Positions 9,072 through 16,288 of a DNA stretch of 42,400 nt are shown here, in pieces. The notes under the pieces are model-generated. The model did not search any database and was not told the origin of the DNA. It saw nothing but the letters and a program-made list of their open reading frames with translations. A program made the translations under genes and the position numbers. Within the stretch, counting starts at the first letter, position 1; each line of letters starts with the position of its first letter. Where the stretch lies: the NCBI GenBank assembly GCA_944388995.1, contig CALXKN010000017.1:1-42400 (forward strand). Direction: 5' to 3'. This DNA comes from an uncultured Spirochaetota bacterium (GTDB taxonomy: Bacteria > Spirochaetota > Spirochaetia > JAFGXN01).

Positions 9072-10120
9072 ACGTGAAGCGCCGGAACCGTCTTCCGCAG
9101 GATTTCAATCGAAAGCGGCGCTCGAAAGGTTTCACAAGGTCCCGACTGTAAAACAAACAGCAGATCTCCGCCGTTTTTCTTTTTATCTTGAGAAAGCGCT
9201 TCGCAAAATCCTTCAAAATCGGGAACCGGCGTTTCGACGGCAAACCCGTATTTATTCACCAGCTCCTCAAACGCTTCCGCATAAGCGGCGTTGCCGCGTC
9301 CGATCAGATCTGCCGCTTTCAACCCCTTGTCAATTCCCCAAACGACCGCTTCGCCGTGAGTCAAAGATCCCAGTCCGCAGACAGCCTCAAACGCATGCGC
9401 AAATGTATGCCCCCAGTTTAAATAGGCGCGGATCCCCTTTTCTCGGAAATCCTCACGGACAAACCGCGCCTTCACCTTCACGCATCGGGAAACGATTTCG
9501 CGCAATACGCCCTCTTCCCGTGCCGCAACGGCGTCACTCTCCCTCAACAGAATATCAAAAAGCTCCCTGTCGCCGAGCATTGCGGTTTTAATCGCCTCCC
9601 CGAGACCGCTGCGGTATTCGTTTTCCGGCAGCGTCTTCAGAAAATTCAAATCGATTCTCACCTCCCGCGCGGGATAGAAGGTACCGATCATGTTTTTCAA
9701 TCCGCGGTAGTCGATACCGGTTTTTCCACCGACGGATGCATCGATCATTGCCAGCAGTGTGGTTGGGTAAAAAACGACGGAACATCCCCGCTTAAACAGA
9801 GAAGCGGCCAATCCCGTCAAATCGGTCAGCACGCCGCCGCCGAATGCGATCATTTCCCCGCTGCGATCCAGCTTCAAATTAAATGCGGCGTCCAAAATCC
9901 GAAACAAGGAATCGGCGTTTTTCACCTCTTCTCCCGAAGGCAGAGTTAAACACCGTCCGTCGGGAATGCGGGAACAAAAATCATCAAAAGGACGATTCAG
10001 CGAGCGGATACGGCTGTCGGTCACAAAAAGACGATTTTCGTAATTATTTTCGCAATACGGTTCACTAAAAGAAATTTCCGTGCTATAATCAGTAAAATGG
10101 ATTGTATCTATCAAAGTCAT
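9068..10120 (-). CDS. aroB: 3-dehydroquinate synthase
   Basis: Second step of the shikimate pathway: converts DAHP to 3-dehydroquinate with NAD+ and a divalent metal. About 350 residues with the family signatures: GGGVLTDLTGLAAS, the FYPTTLLAMIDASVGGKTG nucleotide/substrate site, GLGEAIKTAM (metal ligand E), NWGHTFAHAFE and HGEAVVWG (metal-binding histidines). The frame is open far upstream, but that part lies opposite the SLBB gene leader. ATG 10120 (MTLIDTIHF) is preferred; ATG 10132 is possible. Neither has a clear Shine-Dalgarno. The SLBB promoter lies inside its first codons on the other strand, so the two genes may interfere. Confidence 0.93.
   Translation of the reverse strand: MTLIDTIHFTDYSTEISFSEPYCENNYENRLFVTDSRIRSLNRPFDDFCSRIPDGRCLTLPSGEEVKNADSLFRILDAAFNLKLDRSGEMIAFGGGVLTDLTGLAASLFKRGCSVVFYPTTLLAMIDASVGGKTGIDYRGLKNMIGTFYPAREVRIDLNFLKTLPENEYRSGLGEAIKTAMLGDRELFDILLRESDAVAAREEGVLREIVSRCVKVKARFVREDFREKGIRAYLNWGHTFAHAFEAVCGLGSLTHGEAVVWGIDKGLKAADLIGRGNAAYAEAFEELVNKYGFAVETPVPDFEGFCEALSQDKKKNGGDLLFVLQSGPCETFRAPLSIEILRKTVPALHV
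10061..10089 (+). promoter_or_regulatory. Promoter of the SLBB/cysteine desulfurase/thiI operon
   Basis: -35-like TTCACT (10061-10066), 17-base spacer and a consensus TATAAT (10084-10089). Expected start near 10096, giving a ~75-base leader ending in a CCGGAGG ribosome site (10157-10163). It lies within the 5' coding part of the divergently oriented aroB. Confidence 0.65.
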
Positions 10121-10170
10121 TGCAACTATCATAACCCGTTTGACCGATTTTTTCAACCGGAGGTTACGAT

Positions 10171-11826
10171 TTGAAGCGTTTATTTGTATTATTCTTAAGC
10201 GGATTATCGCTGTCGATGTTTGCGCAAAGCAATCTTTCAACGGCAGTATCCAATTTGGTTCAATCTCAGAGCAGTGAAAACCAAACCTCAAAATCGAGCT
10301 CCGATGAACAAGCCGATTTCGGTCTTCGCGAACGGATTCTCAAAGCATTGACAGTTCCGAAATGGGATACGATTCCGTCGTCATACATTTCGGCGATGGA
10401 GTCATACAAACCGACTCCGGGCGATATTTATCAGCTGACGATTTCTTCTTTTGATAACGGAGACGCCTCAGTCAAAACCGTTCCGTTTCAATTGGATACG
10501 GATTACTGTTTTGATTTACCGGTGATCGGTTTATTCAGCGTTAAAGGAATGGATCTTTTTACACTGCAAAAAACCGTTACACACCGATTGAAAACGGTTC
10601 TGCCTGTTGCGACTGTCGATTTTCGTCTGCTGACCCCGGCGCTGTTTGATGTTTTTATTTACGGAAAAGTGCCGTCACCCGGAAAACAGATCATGAATTC
10701 GACATTCCATCTGGTTGACTCCATTGCCATGGTCGGAGGATTAACGCCGACGGGCAGTTACCGGAAAGTGAAAGTTACCGGAGCCGACGGAACGGAAAGG
10801 TATTTCGACATCTCCAAATACTACACGAACGCCGATTTTTCCGTTAACCCCAATATCAATCCGAACGATGTCATTCAAATTTTACAAGCGGATATTTTGG
10901 TTTATGCTTCCAATGCTCTTTTATATCCGGGAACTTACGAACTAATTGAAGGCGAAACGATCGACGCAGTCATTCAGCAAAGCGGCGGCTTTGCCGGAGA
11001 CGAAAATTTCATTAAAGCGAGCGTCCTCAGAAAGTCCGGATCCACAACCGAAACCATCCTGGTTGAAGCAGAATTTTTTTCTGAATTTAAGCTGCAGGAT
11101 AAAGACATCATTAATTTTATTCCCGAATCGCTGCAGTATGATCCGGTGATTATCGATGGAGCTATAAATATCGGATCTGCCTCCTTTTTCTCGCAAATTA
11201 CCGCCCAGGCAGGCCTCAATGAAGCGAACCTCTCCGGAATAACCGCATCGTTGGGCACCAATCGCCTCTATATTCCTTACAAAAAGGGATTAACGGTTCT
11301 GGGGGCCCTGGATATGGCAGGCGGACCGACAACCGTTGCCAAAATGGAACAGGCATTCATTCTGAAAAAAGGCTCTCTCGAGAAGACCCCTCTTCCGAAC
11401 TTGAAAGAGTTGTGGCAGACGCGCAACGCCGAGCTTGACGTCATCCTTGAACCGGGAGACAAAGTCATTATTCCGTTTGAAGAAGTATTTGTCTACGTGG
11501 CAGGAGAAGTCAATGATCCGAAAGCGATTCCCTACATTTCCTCGTTTGCGCTTTTAGACTATGTAAAAGTGGCCGGTGGGTTTACGCTGGACGCCAACTA
11601 CAAGAAATATTACCTGCTCGACTTAGAAGGAAAACGGATTGAAGTTCCGAAGGATTACGCCGTTTCGCCGGGAGACATCATTTACATTGAACGCAACTTT
11701 GCTCAGCTGTCGAATCAGGCGTTCAAAGACGTTCTGATTTACACCAGCTTTGCAAGTTCACTGGTGGCAACAGCTTCGAGTATCATGTCGCTTGCCATCA
11801 ATATCCGGAACTGGCAGCGTAACTGA
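10171..11826 (+). CDS. SLBB-domain polysaccharide export-like outer-membrane protein
   Basis: Wza-like periplasmic/outer-membrane protein of polysaccharide export. 551 residues: a Sec signal peptide (MKRLFVLFLSGLSLSMFAQS), a low-complexity Ser/Gln stretch (~22-50), a Poly_export domain beginning near PTPGDIYQL (~75), then several SLBB-type beta-grasp domains (PALFDVFIYGKVPSPG, ILVYASNALLYPGTYEL, VFVYVAGEVNDPKAIP) and a hydrophobic C-terminal helix. The start codon is TTG, supported by GGAGG seven bases upstream and by the signal peptide beginning there. No glycosyltransferase or other capsule gene is adjacent. It is followed with a one-base overlap (TGATG) by a cysteine desulfurase, an odd partner. 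Confidence 0.85.
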   Translation: MKRLFVLFLSGLSLSMFAQSNLSTAVSNLVQSQSSENQTSKSSSDEQADFGLRERILKALTVPKWDTIPSSYISAMESYKPTPGDIYQLTISSFDNGDASVKTVPFQLDTDYCFDLPVIGLFSVKGMDLFTLQKTVTHRLKTVLPVATVDFRLLTPALFDVFIYGKVPSPGKQIMNSTFHLVDSIAMVGGLTPTGSYRKVKVTGADGTERYFDISKYYTNADFSVNPNINPNDVIQILQADILVYASNALLYPGTYELIEGETIDAVIQQSGGFAGDENFIKASVLRKSGSTTETILVEAEFFSEFKLQDKDIINFIPESLQYDPVIIDGAINIGSASFFSQITAQAGLNEANLSGITASLGTNRLYIPYKKGLTVLGALDMAGGPTTVAKMEQAFILKKGSLEKTPLPNLKELWQTRNAELDVILEPGDKVIIPFEEVFVYVAGEVNDPKAIPYISSFALLDYVKVAGGFTLDANYKKYYLLDLEGKRIEVPKDYAVSPGDIIYIERNFAQLSNQAFKDVLIYTSFASSLVATASSIMSLAINIRNWQRN

Positions 11827-12992
11827 TGCCGCGCATTTACTTTGATTGGGCAGCCTCCGCTCCGTGCGACCCGGAAGCAGCCGAAACCCTCTCTGCCGCC
11901 CTCAAACGCTATGCGGCCAACCCCTCATCTCGTCACACAAGCGGAAAAGAGGCTCGCGCCTGCTTGGAAACGTGCCGAAACGAGTGCGCCGATCTGTTGA
12001 AAACCACGCCCGAAACCGTCGTTTTTACTTCGGGCGGCAGCGAATCCAATAACATTGTCCTAACCTCGTTTTTGACTAAACGGAGACAAATCCATATTCT
12101 CTCCGCACCGTTTGAACATCCGTCGGTCATCAACCCGCTGTTTGAATTAAAAAGCAGCGGTCACAAAGTCGAATTTCTCAAAACAACCTCCGAGGGCGTC
12201 ATCGACACCGACGATCTGCGCCGAAAGCTGACGCCCGAAACCGCTCTCGTCTGCCTGATGCACACTCACAACGAAACCGGCGCCGTTCAACCGCTCTCCG
12301 AAGCCGTGCAGGCGGTGAGAGAGTTTGAAAACGGCGGAAAACGAATTCACTTCCACTGCGACGCGGTTCAGGCCGGCGGAAAAACCGCCATCGACCTAAC
12401 GGCAGCCGACGTCGATTCGGCGTCATTCAGCGCCCACAAATTCGGCGGCGCACGCGGCGCCGGCATTCTTTTCCTGAAAAAACCGCTTCAGCCGCTCTAT
12501 CTCGGCGGAGGTCAGGAAAACGGTCTGCGGCCGGGAACGGAAAATCTTCCCGCCGTCGCGGCAATGACAGCCGCCCTCAAAAACAGAAATCGCTGCCGAG
12601 ACGATGAGACCGCCGCCGCCCGCGAAATCAGAAGAAAACTGACGAATGCCTTTTCTCTGCGGCCGGAGATTGTCTTTCCCTTTCCCGAAAACGGAGCAGA
12701 GTTTTCACCCTACGTGATGAGCATAGCCGTTCCGGGACTGCCTTCAGAGGTGGCGCAGCGGCTTTTCAGCGACCGAGGTTTTGATATTTCATCCGGCTCC
12801 GCCTGTTCGTCAAACGACGCTGCCCGCAAACAGAAAATCAAAAATCCCCTCGGTCTCCCCCCTCGAATTGCCGAATCGGTTCTGCGTCTCTCGTGGGGAC
12901 ACACCACCTCTCCCTCCGACGCCGACGCTCTCATCAATGCGTTTGATGAAATCATAAAAGAACACCACACCCTTTTACGGCGGTCACCATGA
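11826..12992 (+). CDS. Cysteine desulfurase (NifS/IscS family)
   Basis: PLP enzyme that takes sulfur from cysteine as an enzyme persulfide and passes it on. 388 residues of class V aminotransferase fold: YFDWAASAP at the N-terminus, GGSESNN (70-76), HCDAVQ (177-182), the PLP lysine K205 in SAHKFGG, and the persulfide cysteine C327 in GSACSS. The start overlaps the SLBB stop (TGATG) and the stop overlaps thiI (ATGA). Immediate coupling to thiI indicates that its main role here is supplying sulfur for 4-thiouridine in tRNA and possibly the thiamin thiazole, as seen for dedicated NifS-ThiI pairs in Gram-positives. Confidence 0.93.
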   Translation: MPRIYFDWAASAPCDPEAAETLSAALKRYAANPSSRHTSGKEARACLETCRNECADLLKTTPETVVFTSGGSESNNIVLTSFLTKRRQIHILSAPFEHPSVINPLFELKSSGHKVEFLKTTSEGVIDTDDLRRKLTPETALVCLMHTHNETGAVQPLSEAVQAVREFENGGKRIHFHCDAVQAGGKTAIDLTAADVDSASFSAHKFGGARGAGILFLKKPLQPLYLGGGQENGLRPGTENLPAVAAMTAALKNRNRCRDDETAAAREIRRKLTNAFSLRPEIVFPFPENGAEFSPYVMSIAVPGLPSEVAQRLFSDRGFDISSGSACSSNDAARKQKIKNPLGLPPRIAESVLRLSWGHTTSPSDADALINAFDEIIKEHHTLLRRSP

Positions 12993-14167
12993 AACAACTT
13001 TGGTTGCTGAAAATCGGCGAAATTGCACTGAAAGGCGGAAACCGCTCCCTGTTTGAACGGCAGCTGAAAAAAAACATCCGCTTTCAATTAAAAGAACACC
13101 TGATCTCCTACACCGGACAGCGGGGGCGATTTTACGCCGAAACCGACGGTCTGAGCGAAGAGGAGACGGCAAAACGACTCTCCACTGTCTTCGGGCTTTC
13201 GGGATTTGCCGTATGTCTGAAAACGGAAAAAACTGCCGACGCCGTCATCGAAGCGGCGGCCGAAATTGTCCGAAAGCATTTGGAACAAACAAAAACGGCG
13301 GCCGTTACGTTTAAAGCTGAATCACGCCGCGCCGACAAAGCCTTTCCGCTCGATTCCTACCGCCTCAACTGCCTTGTCGGAGACGCGCTGTGCGGCCGTT
13401 TTCCCCAACTGAAAGTCGACGTTCGCAATCCGCAGCTGACAGTCGGCATCGAAATCCGCGATCACGCCTACGTTTACGGCAACGGCACTGAAGGACCGGG
13501 CGGTCTTCCCGTCGGCTGCGCCGGCCGCGGCGTTCTGCTGCTCTCCGGCGGCATCGACTCACCTGTAGCCGGATGGCTGTGCGCCAAACGGGGCCTGAAA
13601 CCGGAAGCCGTCTACTTTCACACCTACCCGTACACCTCCGGCGACTCTCTGGAAAAGGTCAAAACCCTCGCCCAAATTCTCTCACCGTGGACGTGCGGAT
13701 TAAACCTGTTCTGCGTCAACTTCACGGAAATCCAGCTGAAAATCAAAGCCGAAGCCCGCCCCAACCGCACAACGATACTCTCCCGCAGCGCAATGATGGA
13801 AATCGCCACTCGGTTGGCATCCGAACGGCACGCCGGCGCCCTCGTTACCGGCGAAGCGCTCAGCCAGGTTGCCAGCCAAACCGTCGAAACCCTGCGCGTC
13901 ACCGGCAGCCACACCGACCTGCCCGTTCTCCGCCCCGTCATCGGCTTCGACAAACAGGAAATCATCCGCATCGCCGAAAAAATCGGCACCTACGGAACCT
14001 CCATCCTGCCCTACGACGACTGCTGCACCCTCTTCTCACCCGAACACCCGGAAATCGCCCCCGATTTCGGCGAACTGAAAAAAGAGTTTGACCGCCTCAG
14101 CCTGACGCCGCTGATTGAGCAGGCGGCCGCCTCCGCCGAACGGATTTACTTCTCCCCCGAATCCTGA
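12989..14167 (+). CDS. thiI: tRNA 4-thiouridine synthase ThiI (short form)
   Basis: Adenylates uridine 8 of tRNA and inserts sulfur. 392 residues: N-terminal ferredoxin-like and THUMP RNA-binding domains (~1-165) and a PP-loop ATPase (LLSGGIDSPVAG, SGGIDS at 186-191). It lacks the C-terminal rhodanese domain of the E. coli protein (482 residues), as in Bacillus, so the persulfide is presumably taken directly from the desulfurase encoded just upstream. Ends 20 bases before a perfect 11-bp inverted repeat that begins the first copy of the intergenic repeat. Confidence 0.93.
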   Translation: MKQLWLLKIGEIALKGGNRSLFERQLKKNIRFQLKEHLISYTGQRGRFYAETDGLSEEETAKRLSTVFGLSGFAVCLKTEKTADAVIEAAAEIVRKHLEQTKTAAVTFKAESRRADKAFPLDSYRLNCLVGDALCGRFPQLKVDVRNPQLTVGIEIRDHAYVYGNGTEGPGGLPVGCAGRGVLLLSGGIDSPVAGWLCAKRGLKPEAVYFHTYPYTSGDSLEKVKTLAQILSPWTCGLNLFCVNFTEIQLKIKAEARPNRTTILSRSAMMEIATRLASERHAGALVTGEALSQVASQTVETLRVTGSHTDLPVLRPVIGFDKQEIIRIAEKIGTYGTSILPYDDCCTLFSPEHPEIAPDFGELKKEFDRLSLTPLIEQAAASAERIYFSPES

Positions 14168-14173
14168 CGCATC

Positions 14174-14320
14174 TTCTTTCGGGCGCGTGCGCGCCGCAGG
14201 CGGCGCGCACCGGGCTTTCCGCTGCAATTCGCGGGCCTCCCGCGCCCTTCCCCGCGGCAAAGCTGCCGCTTTGCCCTGCGCCTTCTTTCCGTCGGCCGCT
14301 CATTTCCGCTTCAATCCCTC
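14174..14320 (+). repeat. Intergenic repeat, copy A, block 1
   Basis: G+C-rich sequence also found at 30437-30565. An outer stem GGGCGCG/CGCGCCC (14181-14187 with 14241-14247) encloses other hairpins. A perfect hairpin GGCAAAGC-TGCC-GCTTTGCC (14256-14275) is identical in both copies. Copy A has an extra perfect 11-bp inverted repeat (14187-14197/14200-14210) where copy B has only a short GTACC. Lies between convergent thiI and the DUF362 gene, and may also serve as terminator, though no T tract follows. Confidence 0.85.
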
Positions 14321-14434
14321 GCTCCGGAGTTCCGCAGCCGGTCCGCTGAAAAAAGAAAAAAACGGCATTAATATTAATGGGGGTCTTTGGGGTTAGCCAA
14401 AACTGAATTTGTTTTTCTAAAATAACCGCACAGG

Positions 14435-14550
14435 GAGGCGCAGTCCTGCCGAAGGCGTCAGGCGCCCGGAGGAGGCCGTAAGGCCGTCTGCCCGTCGGGC
14501 AGACCGGGTCCGGAGGGCGCCGACGGCCGCCGCAGGCGGTCGGGACGCCC
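14435..14550 (+). repeat. Intergenic repeat, copy A, block 2 (multi-stem, GNRA loop)
   Basis: Matches 30637-30752 at most positions. Nested stems: GGCGTC/GACGCC (14454-14459 with 14544-14549), GGCGCCC/GGGCGCC (14461-14467 with 14515-14521), GGCC-GTAA-GGCC with a GNRA tetraloop, GTCTGCCC-GTC-GGGCAGAC (14486-14504), and a hairpin closed by CCGCC-GCA-GGCGG. The ~115 bases between the two blocks (about 14321-14434) are less G+C-rich and not shared with copy B; I see no gene there. Confidence 0.85.
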
Positions 14551-14569
14551 AAATGAAAACAGAAAGAAG

Positions 14570-15547
14570 TTATTCGATTTCAACCAATCGGTATTGACGA
14601 CTGCCGAGGTTGATTTTTGCCGCGTGGTCAAGCGTGTGCAGGCCTTGGCGGCTTTCAATGCGTTCTTTTAATGCCGCAGAGTCTTCGGCTGCATAGACCA
14701 TGTCGATAGCGGCTTGGTCGGCTGCCAGCGGATCAAGCGAAGCGACGATGCCGATGTCGTGCATGTCCGGTTCTGCCGGATTTCCGTTGCAGTCACAGTC
14801 GACGCTCAGCCGATTGAGGACGTTGATGAAAGCGATGTTTTTTCCCATGGCGTCACACAGACCTTTGGCAGCTTCGGCCATCGACTCCAGAAAGGCGATT
14901 TGATCGCCGCTGATGGAACCGTTTGTCGTTTTTCCGCCGGAATGGATGTAGACTTTGCCGCTTTCGAAATCTCCCCAACCGCTGCCAAATCCGATTGAGA
15001 GGTTTTTGATTGCTCCGCCGAATCCGGCCATGGCGTGACCTTTAAAGTGGGAGATGACCAGATATGAGCCGTAGTTGTTGAAATGGCTGCCGACAATGTG
15101 TCCTTTTGTCAGGTGTTCGGCGCCTTCAATCGGCAGATAGACGACGTCTTTTTCGTCCAACAGATCAAAGTCGGCGATTTTCGTAAAGCCGTGTTCTTCG
15201 GCGACTTTGTGATGTTCCGCATTGGAATTGCGGCGGCCCGGATAGGCGGTTTTGCACTCGACAATCACGCCGTCAACGGCCTTGACCGTCTTTTCCAGCA
15301 GTGCGGGGCGCAGGTAATTGGATGCGGGCGGTTCGCCGGTGCTGACTTTGACGCCGGTTTTTCCTTCCGGTTTCCAACCGAGGGCTTCGTAGACTTTCAA
15401 CATTCCGTCGGCGGAAATGTCCTTCGTGAAATAGACCACCGGAGCCGATTTGTCGTCGGTTTGGTGGGGCAGTTTTTCTTGAGAAAAGGCTGTTGCACAC
15501 GTGAAGAGGAGCGCCGCTCCCATCAATAAATGCAGAATTTTTTCCAT
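14570..15547 (-). CDS. Secreted DUF362 protein, last gene of the lar operon
   Basis: 325 residues with a Sec-type signal peptide (MEKILHLLMGAALLFTCATA) and one DUF362 domain, function unknown. Landmarks: NAEHHKVAEEHGF (109-121), SHFKGHAMAGFGGAIKN (166-182), CDC (251-253), DIGIVASLDPLAADQ (264-278) and a C-terminal AAKINLGSRQY. Unlike the DUF362 protein at 29276 it lacks the inserted ferredoxin domain. H112, H171, K181 and H202 are possible counterparts of the LarA active-site His108, His174, Lys184 and His200. The start at 15547 has AGGAG ten bases upstream and begins the signal peptide. It follows the small membrane protein gene by only 13 bases, so it belongs to the larEBC transcript. Candidate enzyme or binding protein for the pincer cofactor (inference). 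Confidence 0.85.
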   Translation of the reverse strand: MEKILHLLMGAALLFTCATAFSQEKLPHQTDDKSAPVVYFTKDISADGMLKVYEALGWKPEGKTGVKVSTGEPPASNYLRPALLEKTVKAVDGVIVECKTAYPGRRNSNAEHHKVAEEHGFTKIADFDLLDEKDVVYLPIEGAEHLTKGHIVGSHFNNYGSYLVISHFKGHAMAGFGGAIKNLSIGFGSGWGDFESGKVYIHSGGKTTNGSISGDQIAFLESMAEAAKGLCDAMGKNIAFINVLNRLSVDCDCNGNPAEPDMHDIGIVASLDPLAADQAAIDMVYAAEDSAALKERIESRQGLHTLDHAAKINLGSRQYRLVEIE

Positions 15548-15560
15548 TTGTTTGTTTCTC

Positions 15561-15884
15561 CTATTGTTCCGAACTGATTTTTCGGTCCGAACTCCGATGG
15601 TTCCTTTTTTCGTTTCTCTTTTCGAAGAAAAAGGGAACGACAAAGACGGCAACGGCAGCAGCGACGACAATCACTCCGAGAACAGCGTTGTCAATCGAGA
15701 GATCGAAAAACGGTTCACCGGCGGCAATAGCCGCAAATCCGTCAACGCACCACATTAACGCTGCCGCCGTGCAAGTCAGCGCGGCGGTTGCTAAACTTTT
15801 GTATCCTTGACCTCTGCGCTTGTTTGAAACAAAATACAGAACGCCGAAAACAGCCGCCGCGACGGCGGTAAATATCAGACACAT
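15561..15884 (-). CDS. Small three-helix membrane protein of the lar operon (B)
   Basis: 107 residues with three predicted membrane segments (~1-20, ~31-55, ~64-86), a short basic loop NKRRGQG and a charged C-terminal tail rich in Lys/Arg. Conserved-looking features are LMWCVDG (43-49) between helices and DLSIDNAVLG before the third helix. It starts by a one-base overlap (TGATG) with the other small membrane protein and ends 13 bases before the DUF362 gene. I do not recognise a characterised family; I have an impression of similar uncharacterised proteins in anaerobes but cannot confirm it. With its partner it could form a small membrane complex related to nickel or cofactor delivery. Confidence 0.75.
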   Translation of the reverse strand: MCLIFTAVAAAVFGVLYFVSNKRRGQGYKSLATAALTCTAAALMWCVDGFAAIAAGEPFFDLSIDNAVLGVIVVAAAVAVFVVPFFFEKRNEKRNHRSSDRKISSEQ

Positions 15885-16270
15885 CAGAAGCTCTCCGCCG
15901 CCGTTTTGCGCTTTCGAAGCAGACGCTTAACCGAAGCGGCCGCCCCCTCCGCCAATGCCCAAACACCGGTCACCAGCAGCGCCATACCGACGCCGACGCT
16001 TGCCAACTCCTGCAGCATGACGGAAATCTCCGCAGGGCTGTTCAAAGCTGTCAAGAACGGCGGAAGAAACGAAATTTCTCCGTGCCACAGGTGTTCAATT
16101 GCCAACAGAAAACTTCCACCGTAGAGCATCTTTTCCAAGCGCCCGACACTCTCATTGATCGAATCTATTTTCGCTGAATGAACCGCATTGACAGCGCTTT
16201 TTTTTAAAACGGTTTTTCTGACAGTCGTGACAATCACAGCTTCAGCCAAAGGTACGGTAAAACATGCCAT
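15884..16270 (-). CDS. Small membrane protein of the lar operon (A)
   Basis: 128 residues. The first ~20 residues are hydrophobic (MACFTVPLAEAVIVTT); a linker follows, then two membrane segments (~48-75 and ~84-112) and a basic C-terminus (KRLLRKRK). The motif EHLWHGE (59-65) places two histidines and two glutamates at the first main helix, a plausible metal site. GGAGG lies upstream of the ATG. It is 18 bases after larC and overlaps the next gene by one base. No characterised family is recognised; its position makes a role alongside the Lar proteins likely (inference). Confidence 0.75.
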   Translation of the reverse strand: MACFTVPLAEAVIVTTVRKTVLKKSAVNAVHSAKIDSINESVGRLEKMLYGGSFLLAIEHLWHGEISFLPPFLTALNSPAEISVMLQELASVGVGMALLVTGVWALAEGAAASVKRLLRKRKTAAESF

Positions 16271-16288
16271 ATCATTCCTCCGTAAAAT

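Noticed and set aside
10121-10291. Longer aroB N-terminus
   Set aside because: The extra residues lie opposite the SLBB leader and signal peptide and do not resemble AroB.
14115-14560. Small open frames in the G+C-rich intergenic repeat (both strands)
   Set aside because: Explained by the repeat's G+C-rich palindromes; no ribosome site or protein-like pattern, and copy B does not keep the same frame.
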